From: a bacterium 1XD42-76 | Lineage (GTDB): Bacteria; Bacillota; Clostridia; Lachnospirales; Lachnospiraceae | Assembly (NCBI GenBank): GCA_009917545.1 | Contig: QZDW01000003.1 | Location: 186,001 to 250,000 of the forward strand | Reading direction: 5' to 3' | DNA length: 64,000 nt | In this document: in pieces, positions 50,832 through 60,961 of the stretch | Numbering within the stretch: position 1 is the stretch's first letter | How the letters are laid out: every line of letters begins with the position of its first letter | Notes under the pieces: model-generated | Database searches by the model: none | Seen by the model: the letters and a program-made list of their open reading frames with translations, nothing else | What the model was told of the DNA's origin: nothing | Program-made: the position numbers and the translations under genes

Positions 50832-53364
50832 GAGGCCCTTGCTGTATTTGACAGGGGGATTGGTACTTGGAGAGACAACAGCCCTTTTTCAAATGGCAAG
50901 GCAGGGAAGCGCCTGCGTCCTGACGGTGGCGGCAGCGCTTATCTGGCTTCATATATCTGCTGCGGCAGAATCCAGAAGAAATAACGGCCGGGGGAAACAC
51001 AGGCCGGCAGCGCAGCATACACAAAAAAGAGAACTGGTAACTGGCAACAACGGAAAACGTCTGAGCGAGAAAGCGCTCAGGTGGCAGGCTGCAATGCGGA
51101 CGTCGGTATTCGTTTTCTTACTGGGGTTTCTATGCGGGCTCTGGAGAATGGAGGCGGAGAAGCAGAATTTTCTCAAAGAGGATGCAGTGGCAGCCCGTTT
51201 TGCGAATACCGAAAGGGGAACGGACGGGGGAGCTGTCGTTACGGGAGTGATCGTCGGGATAGAAGAACGGGATCAGGGAGCGAGGCTTCTTTTGGGGGAC
51301 TGCCAGTTTCATGATGACAGCAGCCCCGGGCCGGGAGGTACAGCAGGTTATGGCAGTGATTTTGGATGCGGGGCAGTTCGGAATCCCAGCAAGGCAGGAA
51401 GGGTGAGACGCCTCTTTTGTTACGTGGACGAGGCGGATGGTCTGAGGCCCGGGATGGAGCTTTGCGTATGGGGCGCGACAGAGCGCTTAAGGGGCGCCAG
51501 GAATCCGGGAGGCTTTGACTATCGGTTTTACTGTTATGCGAAAGGCATCGGCGGGATTTTCTATGCGAACCGCGTGGAGGTTTCTGAAGGAAGCAGAGGG
51601 ACGCTTTCCTGGCGGCTGTCGCAGATAAGAAGCGCACTTGGCCGGCAGCTTGACGTGATCGCATCACCGGAGGATGCTGGGATTCTGAAAGCAGTTCTCT
51701 TAGGCGACCGGGGCGGGCTTGACGACAGAATTTACGCACTTTATCAGCAAAACGGGATATCGCATCTTCTGGCGATCAGTGGTCTGCATGTGTCATTGCT
51801 GGGGGCCGGTCTTTTTAAACTTCTCAGGCGGTGCGGGGTTTCGCGGGAGGAGGCGGGAGCGGGAGCTGGTTTTTTCCTGATCTGCTATGGAGGGATGACA
51901 GGCTGGAGTCCTTCGGTCGTGCGGGCCATAATGATGCTTTTGATCTCCTTCCTGGCAGACTGTGCAGGGAGGACATATGATCTTCCCTCTGCCATGTGTG
52001 TTCCGGCATTGTATCTGCTTTGCCACACGCCATATGTACTGACACAGGCTTCGTTTCAGCTTTCCTTTCTGGCAGTGGGAGCCGTCTTTTGCCCCGGCGG
52101 ACTTCTGATTCGCCGATTTGAGGTCAAAGGTCCCGGTCAGGCATTCTTGATAAGCGTCTCCATTCAGCTTGTGACAGCTCCGGTGATTCTCTATCATTCC
52201 TTTGAATTTCCACCATATGCTGTTTTTCTCAATCTGGCAGTGATACCGCTCATGGCTTATGTGGTGGTGTCAGGGCTTTCAGGGCTTCTTGTTTCCATCT
52301 TAAGTCCGGGGGCCGGGAGTTTTTTCTTGGGGGCTGCCCATGTTATTCTTCGCTTTTATGAAACGCTTTGTCGCATCTTGTCAGAGCTTCCGGGAGCAAG
52401 CCTGATTCTGGGGAGACCTGACGGTGTCCAGATTGCAGGATTCTATGTCTGTCTGGTGGCTGCATGTCTGCTTCTGCTGCAGAGAAAGGGGAGGAATGTG
52501 CGGACAGCCTGCTGCCTGGGGGCAGGCTGTCTGTTGGGCAGCTTCTTTTTTCTGATACCGTTTCCAGAAAGCGGATTTTCTGCCACATTCCTTGATGTGG
52601 GGCAGGGGGACGGGATATTTCTGGAAGCGGATGGATACAGCGTTTTGGTGGATTTTGGGAGCAGTCAGCAGCGGGACGTGGGTGAAGATATCCTGATTCC
52701 GTTTTTAAAAAGCAGGGGAGAGCGGTTTGTTGACGACATCGTGGTCACGCACGGCGATCTGGATCATATCAATGGGATCCGTTATTTTCTGGAACAGGAG
52801 AAATGCGGTATTTCGGCCGGCCGTCTCGTGCTCCCGGCTTATCGCGGCGGGGACGAGGCGCTTCTCGAGCTTGCACGTCTGGCCAAAGAACGCGGGATCC
52901 CTGTGGTTTTTGCAGGGCGGGGAGACAGGCTGTGCGGGTTTGAAGGCAGCAGGGGCGGGATATGGTGCCTCCATCCATCCAAAACATATGCTGCCCAAAA
53001 CCGCAATGACGGTTCTCTTGTGACACTCGTGCAGTACGGCCGTTTTTCCATGCTGCTGACCGGGGATGTGGGGAAGGAAGGGGAAGAGGAAATGCTAACC
53101 GAGGGGAGTTTGGGGCCGGTGACGGTCCTGAAGGCAGCTCATCATGGTTCCCGGACCTCTTCCAGCGATGCCTTTTTAGCGCTGGTCCGTCCGGCCTGCG
53201 CGGTACTCTCCTACGGGGAGGGAAACCGTTATGGACATCCGGACAGGGAGGTCGTGGAACGTCTTCTGGAAACCGGAGCCAGGATTTGGGAGACAGCCAG
53301 AGAAGGGGCTGTCATGATTCGCACAGACGGAATAACGATGCAGGTATCGGGATACAGGAAATAG
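50800..53364 (+). CDS. comEC: DNA uptake channel protein ComEC/Rec2
   Basis: The 854-residue protein has the ComEC layout: an N-terminal DUF4131 region with soluble OB-like part (RLLLGDCQFH, LRPGMELCVWGATERL), a Competence-domain set of membrane helices with HLLAISGLHVSLLG and GWSPSVVRAIMM, and a C-terminal metallo-beta-lactamase domain (TFLDVGQGDGIF, VTHGDLDHING, MLLTGDVG, KAAHHGSRTSS). It transports single-stranded DNA through the membrane. The ATG at 50800 overlaps the GerMN gene by 32 bases; a TTG near 50839 is an alternative because strong SD sequence lies after the ATG. No comEA is adjacent. Confidence 0.93.
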   Translation: MSIWKEERKVKRPLLYLTGGLVLGETTALFQMARQGSACVLTVAAALIWLHISAAAESRRNNGRGKHRPAAQHTQKRELVTGNNGKRLSEKALRWQAAMRTSVFVFLLGFLCGLWRMEAEKQNFLKEDAVAARFANTERGTDGGAVVTGVIVGIEERDQGARLLLGDCQFHDDSSPGPGGTAGYGSDFGCGAVRNPSKAGRVRRLFCYVDEADGLRPGMELCVWGATERLRGARNPGGFDYRFYCYAKGIGGIFYANRVEVSEGSRGTLSWRLSQIRSALGRQLDVIASPEDAGILKAVLLGDRGGLDDRIYALYQQNGISHLLAISGLHVSLLGAGLFKLLRRCGVSREEAGAGAGFFLICYGGMTGWSPSVVRAIMMLLISFLADCAGRTYDLPSAMCVPALYLLCHTPYVLTQASFQLSFLAVGAVFCPGGLLIRRFEVKGPGQAFLISVSIQLVTAPVILYHSFEFPPYAVFLNLAVIPLMAYVVVSGLSGLLVSILSPGAGSFFLGAAHVILRFYETLCRILSELPGASLILGRPDGVQIAGFYVCLVAACLLLLQRKGRNVRTACCLGAGCLLGSFFFLIPFPESGFSATFLDVGQGDGIFLEADGYSVLVDFGSSQQRDVGEDILIPFLKSRGERFVDDIVVTHGDLDHINGIRYFLEQEKCGISAGRLVLPAYRGGDEALLELARLAKERGIPVVFAGRGDRLCGFEGSRGGIWCLHPSKTYAAQNRNDGSLVTLVQYGRFSMLLTGDVGKEGEEEMLTEGSLGPVTVLKAAHHGSRTSSSDAFLALVRPACAVLSYGEGNRYGHPDREVVERLLETGARIWETAREGAVMIRTDGITMQVSGYRK

Positions 53365-53402
53365 CAGACAGGAGATCTGTAGCAGGGAGGTTTAACAGAA
53401 CG

Positions 53403-54827
53403 ATGGGTTTTTCAATTGAAGCCGGAATTCCGGCATTTACTGTGTTTTTACAGGGGATTTTCAGCTTTTTTTCGCCGTGCGTGCTGCCGCTTCTGCCTCT
53501 GTACATTGGCTATCTGTCAGGAGGTACGGGAAAGCGCGGTGAGGACGGCCGCATGCATTATGAACAGAAAAAGGTGATATTTCACACCATATGCTTTGTG
53601 GCCGGAGTCAGTTTTGCCTTCTTTGTCCTGGGGTTCGGATTCTCAGCAGCAGGCCAGTTCTTTGGTACAAACAGGGTGTGGTTCGCCAGAATCGGCGGGA
53701 TACTGGTTATTGTTCTTGGAATTTTGAGGCTGGGTGAATTTGGGTTTGCACCCTTTGGGGGCCGTGAATACCGGCTGCCATTTTCTATTAGTGCACTCGC
53801 CATGTCCCCGGCTACAGCATTTCTTATGGGGTTTACCTTCAGCTTTGCCTGGACGCCATGTGTCGGGCCGGCTCTGGCCTCTGTTCTTTTAATGGCGGCA
53901 TCGGCATCCACCAGAGCCTGGGGCTTCATGTTGATCGGGATTTATACACTGGGCTTTGTGCTGCCATTTTTGGCTGCCGGATGTTTCAGCGCCCTTCTTC
54001 TGGAATATTTTAAGAAACATGCAGGCCTTGTCCGGCTGGCAGAAAAAGCAGGGGCAGTGGTGCTCGTGCTTACAGGCGTATTGATGCTCTCGGGCAAAAT
54101 GAACGATGTAAGCGGATTTCTGTCAGACATTTCCCTGTCTGCCGGACAGGAGGAGGCCGATCGGGGCATGACGGGAGAGAATTCGCCGGAGGCGGCCAAA
54201 GGAAGCGAACCCGGAAAGAACCCATCGGGGACTATTCAGGGAAACGTGGAGGGAGAGAATCCATCAGGAGCTGCGGAAGGAAGGGGACCGGAAGCGAGCG
54301 TGACAGGAGACGGCAGTTCAGACGGTGTATCAGGCGGAAATGAGACAGAGGCCGGAGATGATCCGAATGTGCTCCCTGCGATTGATTTTACACTGACCGA
54401 TCAGTACGGCAATTCCCATACATGCTCAGATTATGTGGGGAAGACGGTATTTTTAAATTTCTGGGCGACCTGGTGCCCGCCCTGCCGCGCAGAGCTGCCG
54501 GATATTCAGGCGATTTATGAGGAATATCAGGAGGCCGGAGACGATTCGGTCGTCATTCTCGGGGTGGCAGCCCCTGAGTTTGGCAGTGAAAAGACAGAGG
54601 AGGAAATCAAGGAATTTCTGTCAGAGAACGGTTACACCTATCCGGTTGTTATGGATCCGACAGGCGAGCTGTTTATGGGCTATGGTATCTTTTCGTATCC
54701 GACTACGCTGATGATTGACCGTGACGGGAATGTGTTTGGTTACGCATCGGGACAGCTCAGTAAGGAAATGATGGAAAGCATTATTGAACAAACGATAACA
54801 GGAGAGAGAAAAACGGCAGAGCCGTAG
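53403..54827 (+). CDS. CcdA-type membrane thiol transporter fused to a TlpA/ResA-like thioredoxin
   Basis: The 474-residue protein has a CcdA/DsbD-type membrane part (residues 1-235) with the paired Cys in FFSPCVLPLLPLYIGYL and FAWTPCVGPALAS, and six helices. A linker of about 75 residues follows, rich in Gly, Glu and Ser. The last part is a TlpA-like domain with VFLNFWATWCPPCRAELP, active site CPPC, and FSYPTTLMIDRDGNV. The membrane part moves reducing power outward and the thioredoxin part uses it on extracellular proteins. The start ATG 53403 follows GGGAGG at a rather long distance. Confidence 0.92.
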   Translation: MGFSIEAGIPAFTVFLQGIFSFFSPCVLPLLPLYIGYLSGGTGKRGEDGRMHYEQKKVIFHTICFVAGVSFAFFVLGFGFSAAGQFFGTNRVWFARIGGILVIVLGILRLGEFGFAPFGGREYRLPFSISALAMSPATAFLMGFTFSFAWTPCVGPALASVLLMAASASTRAWGFMLIGIYTLGFVLPFLAAGCFSALLLEYFKKHAGLVRLAEKAGAVVLVLTGVLMLSGKMNDVSGFLSDISLSAGQEEADRGMTGENSPEAAKGSEPGKNPSGTIQGNVEGENPSGAAEGRGPEASVTGDGSSDGVSGGNETEAGDDPNVLPAIDFTLTDQYGNSHTCSDYVGKTVFLNFWATWCPPCRAELPDIQAIYEEYQEAGDDSVVILGVAAPEFGSEKTEEEIKEFLSENGYTYPVVMDPTGELFMGYGIFSYPTTLMIDRDGNVFGYASGQLSKEMMESIIEQTITGERKTAEP

Positions 54828-54846
54828 AGAACGAGGAGGCAAGAGC

Positions 54847-55824
54847 GTGCAGACACTGAACCAGGATATGAAAGAGAAGAACTTTAAACGCGTCTATCTT
54901 TTGTTTGGCGATGAACCATTTCTTCTGAATCATTACAAAAAACGGTTAAGGGAAGCAGTCGCAGACGGAGATACGATGAATTTTAACTATTTTGAAGGAA
55001 AAAGTCCGGATCTCCATGAAATTATCAGTTTGTCTGACACGATGCCATTTTTTGCCGAGCGCAGGCTGATTTTAATTGATGGAAGCGGTTTTTTTAAAGG
55101 AGCGCAGGAAGAGCTTTTAGAATATCTTCCGCGCATCCCTGAGACTACCTGTATGGTATTTTGCGAGAGCGATGTAGATAAGCGCGGAAAACTCTATAAA
55201 AAGGTGAAAACAGTCGGATATGCGGCGGAGCTTAAGAAGCAGGATGCGGCGGAGCTTATGAAGTGGGCCGGAGGGATCCTGTTACGGGACGGGAAAAAGA
55301 TTACCAGACAGGTGATGGAATATTTCCTGGAACGGACGGGAGACGACATGGGAAGTATCCATATGGAGCTGGAAAAACTGATCTGTTATACAGCAGGCAG
55401 GGAGATCATTACGAAAGAGGACGTGGATGCAGTAGGGAGCGTCCATGTGGAAAACCGTATTTTCGAGATGGTATCTGCAATCGTGTCCGGCAGTATAAAA
55501 AAAGCGATGGATCTATATGAGGATCTGCTCATATTAAAAGAACCGCCTATGCGGATTCTGTTCCTGATCGCCCGCCAGTTTAATCAGCTGCTTCAGGTAA
55601 AGGAGCTGACAGAAAAGGAGAGCAAAAGGGGAGAAATTGCCCGGGCTCTCAAGGTCCCTCCTTTTGTGGCAGGGAAACTTATGGCTCAGGCGAAAGCCTT
55701 TGAAAAGAGGCAGCTGTTGGCTTATGTGGAATTCTGCGTGGATATAGAGCAGGCGGTCAAATCAGGAAAGCTTTCTGACCGGCTGGCGGTAGAGCTTGTG
55801 ATTGCAGGGAAAACAGAGAAATAA
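54847..55824 (+). CDS. holA: DNA polymerase III delta subunit
   Basis: The 325-residue protein begins at GTG 54847 after GAGGAGG and has the HolA pattern: VYLLFGDEPFLLNHYKKRL at the start, MPFFAERRLILIDG, then the helical C-terminal domain with ENRIFEMVSAI, LDLY-like DLYEDLLILKEPPMRILFLIARQFNQLLQ, and PPFVAGKLMAQAK. It is the clamp-loader subunit that opens the sliding clamp. The gene stands before rpsT in inverted orientation, with a shared terminator between them; holA next to rpsT is a common Firmicutes arrangement. Confidence 0.95.
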   Translation: MQTLNQDMKEKNFKRVYLLFGDEPFLLNHYKKRLREAVADGDTMNFNYFEGKSPDLHEIISLSDTMPFFAERRLILIDGSGFFKGAQEELLEYLPRIPETTCMVFCESDVDKRGKLYKKVKTVGYAAELKKQDAAELMKWAGGILLRDGKKITRQVMEYFLERTGDDMGSIHMELEKLICYTAGREIITKEDVDAVGSVHVENRIFEMVSAIVSGSIKKAMDLYEDLLILKEPPMRILFLIARQFNQLLQVKELTEKESKRGEIARALKVPPFVAGKLMAQAKAFEKRQLLAYVEFCVDIEQAVKSGKLSDRLAVELVIAGKTEK

Positions 55825-55898
55825 CAGTCGTCTCTGTTTCATTCGCAGCGGGCCTCTGAGAGCGCGTAATGAGTACTTCTGCTTTCATACGGAGACGC

Positions 55899-55937
55899 AA
55901 AAAACCTTCCCGACACACCATGCGGGAAGGTTTTTTT
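55899..55937. terminator. bidirectional terminator between holA and rpsT
   Basis: AAACCTTCCCG pairs with CGGGAAGGTTT around an ACACACCATG-type loop, with a run of A before and a run of T after. It can stop transcription from both sides. Confidence 0.9.
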
Positions 55938-55966
55938 GTTTATGTGTTAAATATCCAGCCTCAGAA

Positions 55967-56230
55967 TTAAGCCATAGAGCTTACTGCCTTTGACAAACGG
56001 GATACTTTTCTGGAAGCCGTATTTTTATGATAGACTCCTTTGGAAGTAGCCTTATCAATCTCGCTTGTAGCAGCGACCAGAGCAGCCTGTGCAGCAGCCT
56101 TGTCACCGGTACTGATCGCACTGTCAACTTTCTTTATATAGGTTTTTACCTTTGAGCGAATTGATTTGTTTCTGGCAGCCTTTGTCTCCGCAACCAGAAT
56201 TCTTTTCTTTGCAGATTTGATGTTAGCCAA
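55967..56230 (-). CDS. rpsT: 30S ribosomal protein S20
   Basis: The 87-residue protein reads, after the start, ANIKSAKKRILVAETKAARNKSIRSK, typical S20, and ends with KNTASRKVSRLSKAVSS. It is mostly Lys/Arg/Ala helix that binds 16S rRNA. The start is a TTG (56230-56228 on the minus strand) because GGAGGTG lies six bases upstream; the longer ATG start at 56278 would add residues that S20 does not have. The use of TTG is notable, since S20 is known to be controlled at initiation in E. coli. Confidence 0.95.
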   Translation of the reverse strand: MANIKSAKKRILVAETKAARNKSIRSKVKTYIKKVDSAISTGDKAAAQAALVAATSEIDKATSKGVYHKNTASRKVSRLSKAVSSMA

Positions 56231-56318
56231 TCTGTACACCTCCATAATATAAAAATATACGTGTTTGTTTTGCATCAAAGACTGGACACGGTCAGTTTAA
56301 TGTAAACATACTGTTATA

Positions 56319-56346
56319 TTCTAGCGAAAAATCCAGTCGATGTCAA
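56319..56346 (-). promoter_or_regulatory. sigma-A promoter of rpsT
   Basis: On the minus strand TTGACA (56346-56341) and TAGAAT (56324-56319) are separated by about 16 bases. Confidence 0.7.
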
Positions 56347-56439
56347 TACATAATTCTTAAAAAAATGCGGGAAAATACGAAGAAAGAACAGTTTATACAG
56401 GTCCCGCGGGAGAGGACTGACGACACGAGGAGGAATAGA

Positions 56440-57429
56440 ATGGAGCAGGAGAAAAAGAACCGGTTTGAGGTACGGACAGATCTGGCAGTAGAAGAGAGGG
56501 AGAGCTTCCCGGGCGACGGCGGGGAGATCGCTGGTGTCGCGTTAAAGGAATGGGAACAGAAGGAAGCGGGGATCCGCCTGACAGAGGTGGTGATAAAGAA
56601 CGAGAACGGGGCGAAAAATATGGGAAAGCCGATGGGAACCTATCTGACGCTGGAAGCGCCGGCTCTGGAAAAAAAGGATGAGGATTACCATAAGGAGGTA
56701 ACGGCAGAGCTGGCACGTCAGATACGCCGGCTGCTTGGACAGCATGGGATCCATCTGGGGGAGGAAGGGGAGACGGCGTCCGTTCTTGTGGTAGGACTTG
56801 GCAATCCGGCAGCGACCCCGGACTCTCTGGGATCAAGAGTCATGGAAAATCTGCAGATGACACGGCATCTGAGTCTGGAATACGGTGTTGAATTCTGCCA
56901 GAGAAACGGCTATCCCATTTTAAGCGGTATTACCCCGGGCGTTATGGCGCAGACGGGAATGGAGACAGCCGAGATTATCCGCGGCATCATCAGTCAGACG
57001 AGACCACAGGCAGTCCTTGTTATTGACGCCCTGGCAGCCAGAAGCGTTCACCGTCTCGGAGTGACGATTCAGCTGTCTGATACAGGAATCCACCCTGGCT
57101 CCGGCGTGGGAAATCACCGTCACAGCCTGACGAAGGAATCTCTGGGAGTTCCTGTCTTTGCCATCGGCGTGCCTACCGTTGTGGGAGCAGCAGCGATCGT
57201 CTACGATACGGCGGCAGCCATGACAGAGGTTTTGCGGCAGGAGACAGGAACCAGGGGATATGCCGATGTCATGGAATCTATGAATCCGGAGGATAAATAT
57301 GAGCTGATTCGTGAGATTCTTGAACCGCAGTTCGGACCGATGTACGTGACGCCGCACAATATCGACGAGAGAGTCGAAAACCTGAGCTATACGATCTCCG
57401 AGGCGATTCATGAGGCATTGTTTGCATAA
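56440..57429 (+). CDS. gpr: germination protease GPR (spore endopeptidase)
   Basis: The 329-residue protein starts MEQEKKNRFEVRTDLAVEERE; the RTDLAVE segment is the zymogen-processing region of GPR. VVGLGNPAATPDSLGSRV, ITPGVMAQTGMETAEI, VIDALAARSVHRLGVTIQLSDTGIHPGSGVGN and VPTVVGAAAIVYDT are the family blocks. It degrades small acid-soluble spore proteins during germination. ATG 56440 is chosen because AGGAGG lies six bases upstream; ATG 56365 lacks a site. The gene is followed by spoIIP, the same order as in B. subtilis. Confidence 0.95.
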   Translation: MEQEKKNRFEVRTDLAVEERESFPGDGGEIAGVALKEWEQKEAGIRLTEVVIKNENGAKNMGKPMGTYLTLEAPALEKKDEDYHKEVTAELARQIRRLLGQHGIHLGEEGETASVLVVGLGNPAATPDSLGSRVMENLQMTRHLSLEYGVEFCQRNGYPILSGITPGVMAQTGMETAEIIRGIISQTRPQAVLVIDALAARSVHRLGVTIQLSDTGIHPGSGVGNHRHSLTKESLGVPVFAIGVPTVVGAAAIVYDTAAAMTEVLRQETGTRGYADVMESMNPEDKYELIREILEPQFGPMYVTPHNIDERVENLSYTISEAIHEALFA

Positions 57430-57529
57430 ATGATTTCCGGCCTGTGAGGGCTGGACTGTGTACAGAAAGGTTTCGGTGATGAAACCCGGGAAGCCGGCAT
57501 AAATATAGGAGAAAAGAGCGATACAGGCG

Positions 57530-58993
57530 GTGGCGATGAGAATCAGATGGCATTATGTAAAGCAGGCCCTGCGGGCGAACCGTCCGCTTTTCGTACTGCT
57601 TTTCTGCATTGCCGCCGCTTTGGGCATCCTGATCAGGGGCAGGTATATCATCGGGGCACAGGCAGCAGAGTGGTTTCGCATTTACGGGGTACAGGCTGCC
57701 GGTGAGCTTATGAAAGAGTGGTTTCCGGGACTCGCAGACTCAGACGGACAGGCGGCAGACAGACTGACAAACAGAAGCGTTTTGTTTTCCTATCTCGAGG
57801 AAATGGAGGCCGGGCCGAATGATTCGGAAGATCCTGCTTACGAACGAATGCTGGCCGAGGCATGGGAAAAAAAGAGACGGGCCGAGCTTGAGAGCGGACG
57901 GGCCGACGGAGGGACAGATACCGGGCAGGCCGGAAACGGTAATGGTACTGACAGAACGGGAAACGATGCTTCCAGTGAGAAAGGTGCATCAGGCGGAGGA
58001 GATGCAGAAAAAGACAAAGCAGTAGATGGAGGCGGAAGCGGGAACTTATCCGGAAGTAAAGCAGACATTGGGGAAACGGGTACGGCAAATACCGGAGGAG
58101 ACAGAACGGGTGCGGCGGATAAAAATGAAGACAACAGTGGAGACGGATCTGGCATGGCAGGCAGTGGGGAAGGCGTGGCAGGCTGGGGACAGACCAGCGA
58201 GGCAGCCGTCAATCCTTCCCAGAGTTTGATACAGGAAAAGCTTGCAGATTATGATTATCTGATTAAGAGTTTCTATAATGTGCATCCAACGACAACTGCC
58301 GGCCGTGACTTTATGAATGCAGGCGATTTCCAGAAGATGGATCTGTCCATAGAAAAGGATGCGGATAAACCTCAGATCCTGATTTATCACACGCACTCAC
58401 AGGAAGAATTCGCCGATTATGCAGATAATCCACAGGCGACGATTGTGGGAGTGGGGGAACATCTGGCCGGGCTTTTGCGTGCCAGAGGCTATCAGGTGGT
58501 TCATGATACCAGCGTATATGACTTCCGGGAGGGAAAACTCGACAGAAGCCGCGCTTATACATATGCCCTGGAGGGGGTAAACGGAATTCTCCAGAAATAT
58601 CCGTCCATAGAGGTGGTTCTTGATATCCATCGCGACGGAGTGGCCGGAGGGACGCGCCTTGTCACAGAAATCGACGGAAAGCCGACAGCCAAAATCATGT
58701 TTTTCAACGGCCTTTCCCAGACACCGGACGGACCGATCGAATATCTGCCAAATCCCAACCGGGATGCTAATCTCGCGTTCAGCTTCCAGATGCAGCTTGA
58801 AGCCGCAAAACGCTATCCCGGATATACACGAAAAATTTATCTGAAAGGCCTGCGTTATAACCAGCATGTACGTGCCAGAAGCGCCCTGATTGAGGTCGGG
58901 GCACAGACGAATACGTATGAGGAAGCCCAAAATGCGATGGAACCTCTGGCAGATCTCCTTGACTATGTGCTTACTGGGGAGCAGGAGGAATAG
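57530..58993 (+). CDS. spoIIP: stage II sporulation protein P (SpoIIP)
   Basis: The 487-residue protein has a membrane anchor (LFVLLFCIAAALGILI), a long low-complexity spacer (about residues 120-230) rich in Gly, Asp, Thr and Asn, and a C-terminal amidase/endopeptidase domain with LIYHTHSQEEFADY, VVLDIHRDGV, MFFNGLSQTPDGP, NRDANLAFSFQMQL and ALIEVGAQTNTYEEA. SpoIIP cuts peptidoglycan crosslinks and, with SpoIID/M, drives engulfment. GTG 57530 and ATG 57536 are both possible starts; the ribosome binding site is weak. The spacer is much longer than in B. subtilis. Confidence 0.93.
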   Translation: MAMRIRWHYVKQALRANRPLFVLLFCIAAALGILIRGRYIIGAQAAEWFRIYGVQAAGELMKEWFPGLADSDGQAADRLTNRSVLFSYLEEMEAGPNDSEDPAYERMLAEAWEKKRRAELESGRADGGTDTGQAGNGNGTDRTGNDASSEKGASGGGDAEKDKAVDGGGSGNLSGSKADIGETGTANTGGDRTGAADKNEDNSGDGSGMAGSGEGVAGWGQTSEAAVNPSQSLIQEKLADYDYLIKSFYNVHPTTTAGRDFMNAGDFQKMDLSIEKDADKPQILIYHTHSQEEFADYADNPQATIVGVGEHLAGLLRARGYQVVHDTSVYDFREGKLDRSRAYTYALEGVNGILQKYPSIEVVLDIHRDGVAGGTRLVTEIDGKPTAKIMFFNGLSQTPDGPIEYLPNPNRDANLAFSFQMQLEAAKRYPGYTRKIYLKGLRYNQHVRARSALIEVGAQTNTYEEAQNAMEPLADLLDYVLTGEQEE

Positions 58994-59116
58994 AGAAGGC
59001 CGATATACGAAATCTCTTGCACAGGGGCCGAAAAGATGATATATTTGGGAATAGACATTATTCAGCAGGCGGCCCGTTTCAGGCGGTGAAGCATGCATTA
59101 GAAAAGAGGAAAATAA

Positions 59117-60931
59117 ATGGCAGATATTTCTCAGGATAAGATCAGAAACTTTTGCATTATTGCCCATATCGACCACGGCAAATCGACCCTTGCAGACAGA
59201 ATCATTGAGCAGACAGGGCTTTTGACGAGCCGGGAAATGCAGGCCCAGGTGCTTGACAATATGGATTTGGAGCGGGAGCGCGGGATCACGATCAAATCCC
59301 AGGCAGTCCGCACGGTGTACCGGGCAAAGGACGGGGAGGAATACATTTTCAACTTGATTGACACCCCGGGCCATGTAGACTTTAACTATGAGGTTTCCAG
59401 AAGCCTGGCGGCCTGCGACGGAGCGATTCTTGTTGTGGACGCAGCGCAGGGAATTGAAGCGCAGACACTGGCTAATGTATATCTGGCGTTAGATCATGAC
59501 CTGGACGTGTTTCCTGTGATTAATAAGATCGACCTTCCGAGTGCGGATCCGGACCGTGTGGCGGAGGAAATCGAGGATGTTATTGGGCTCGAGGCACACG
59601 ATGCCCCGCGGATTTCCGCAAAGATGGGACTCAATATTGATGAGGTACTGGAGTCCATCGTGACGAAAATCCCGGCTCCGGACGGGGATCCCAAAGCACC
59701 TTTGTCGGCGTTGATTTTCGATTCCCTTTACGACTCCTACCGCGGTGTCATCGTATTCTGCCGTATAGTGGAGGGAACGGTGAAACGGGGGACCCGGATC
59801 AGAATGTTTGCGACAGGCGCCTCCTATGATGTTGTGGAGGTGGGATACTTCGGCGCGGGGCAGTTTATCCCCTGTGAGGAGCTGTCTGCCGGCATGGTCG
59901 GCTATCTTACAGCCAGTATAAAAAATGTCAAGGATACCCGGGTCGGGGACACGATTACAGACCGGGATCAGCCATGTAAAGAACCACTTCCTGGTTATAA
60001 GAAAGTAACGCCGATGGTCTACTGCGGGATGTATCCGGCCGACGGAGCCAGGTATCCGGAACTGCGGGATGCCCTTGAAAAATTACAGCTCAACGATGCG
60101 TCGCTCTTTTTCGAGCCTGAGACATCGGTTGCGCTGGGATTTGGATTCCGCTGCGGCTTTCTCGGCCTGCTCCACATGGAAATCATCCAGGAACGCTTAG
60201 AGCGGGAATACAACCTGGATCTTGTGACGACAGCGCCCAGCGTTGTGTACCGGATCCATAAAACGAACGGCGAGGTCATTGATCTGACAAACCCCACCAA
60301 TATGCCGGATCCGTCGGAGATCGACTACATGGAGGAGCCGATTGTCAGTGCAGAGATCATGGTAACGACAGAATTTGTCGGAGCGATCATGAAGCTGTGC
60401 CAGGAGCGCCGGGGCGTGTATCTTGGCATGGAATATATGGAGGAAACGAGAGCGCTTCTGAAATATGAGCTGCCGTTAAATGAAATTATTTACGATTTCT
60501 TTGACGCCTTAAAATCCCGTTCCCGTGGATACGCTTCCTTTGATTATGATCTGAAGGGGTACGAGAAATCCGACCTTGTTAAGCTGGATATCTTAATCAA
60601 CAGGGAAGAGGTGGACGCATTATCCTTCATTGTATTCGAGGGCTCCGCCTATGAGCGCGGCAGAAAAATGTGTGAAAAGCTGAAGGACGAGATTCCGCGC
60701 CATTTGTTTGAGATTCCGATTCAGGCGGCTGTGGGTGGAAAAATCATTGCCAGAGAGACGGTAAAGGCAGTGAGGAAGGATGTACTTGCCAAGTGCTACG
60801 GCGGTGATATCACCCGTAAGAAAAAGCTTCTGGAAAAGCAGAAAGAGGGCAAGAAGCGCATGCGCCAGATCGGAAACGTGGAGATCCCGCAGAAGGCCTT
60901 TATGAGCGTACTGAAGCTGGATAATGAATAG
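59117..60931 (+). CDS. lepA: elongation factor 4 (LepA)
   Basis: The 604-residue GTPase starts [25 protein letters not shown] with the G1 loop, then DTPGHVDF (G3) and [10 protein letters not shown] (G4). [19 protein letters not shown] is the LepA-specific domain, and the C-terminal domain contains [23 protein letters not shown]. It binds ribosomes and promotes correct elongation under stress. In B. subtilis lepA follows gpr and spoIIP, the same order as here. hemW comes two genes later, as it does in many Firmicutes. Confidence 0.97.
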   Translation: MADISQDKIRNFCIIAHIDHGKSTLADRIIEQTGLLTSREMQAQVLDNMDLERERGITIKSQAVRTVYRAKDGEEYIFNLIDTPGHVDFNYEVSRSLAACDGAILVVDAAQGIEAQTLANVYLALDHDLDVFPVINKIDLPSADPDRVAEEIEDVIGLEAHDAPRISAKMGLNIDEVLESIVTKIPAPDGDPKAPLSALIFDSLYDSYRGVIVFCRIVEGTVKRGTRIRMFATGASYDVVEVGYFGAGQFIPCEELSAGMVGYLTASIKNVKDTRVGDTITDRDQPCKEPLPGYKKVTPMVYCGMYPADGARYPELRDALEKLQLNDASLFFEPETSVALGFGFRCGFLGLLHMEIIQERLEREYNLDLVTTAPSVVYRIHKTNGEVIDLTNPTNMPDPSEIDYMEEPIVSAEIMVTTEFVGAIMKLCQERRGVYLGMEYMEETRALLKYELPLNEIIYDFFDALKSRSRGYASFDYDLKGYEKSDLVKLDILINREEVDALSFIVFEGSAYERGRKMCEKLKDEIPRHLFEIPIQAAVGGKIIARETVKAVRKDVLAKCYGGDITRKKKLLEKQKEGKKRMRQIGNVEIPQKAFMSVLKLDNE

Positions 60932-60961
60932 AGCGTCAGGTAAGGAACGGCGGTGGAGAAA

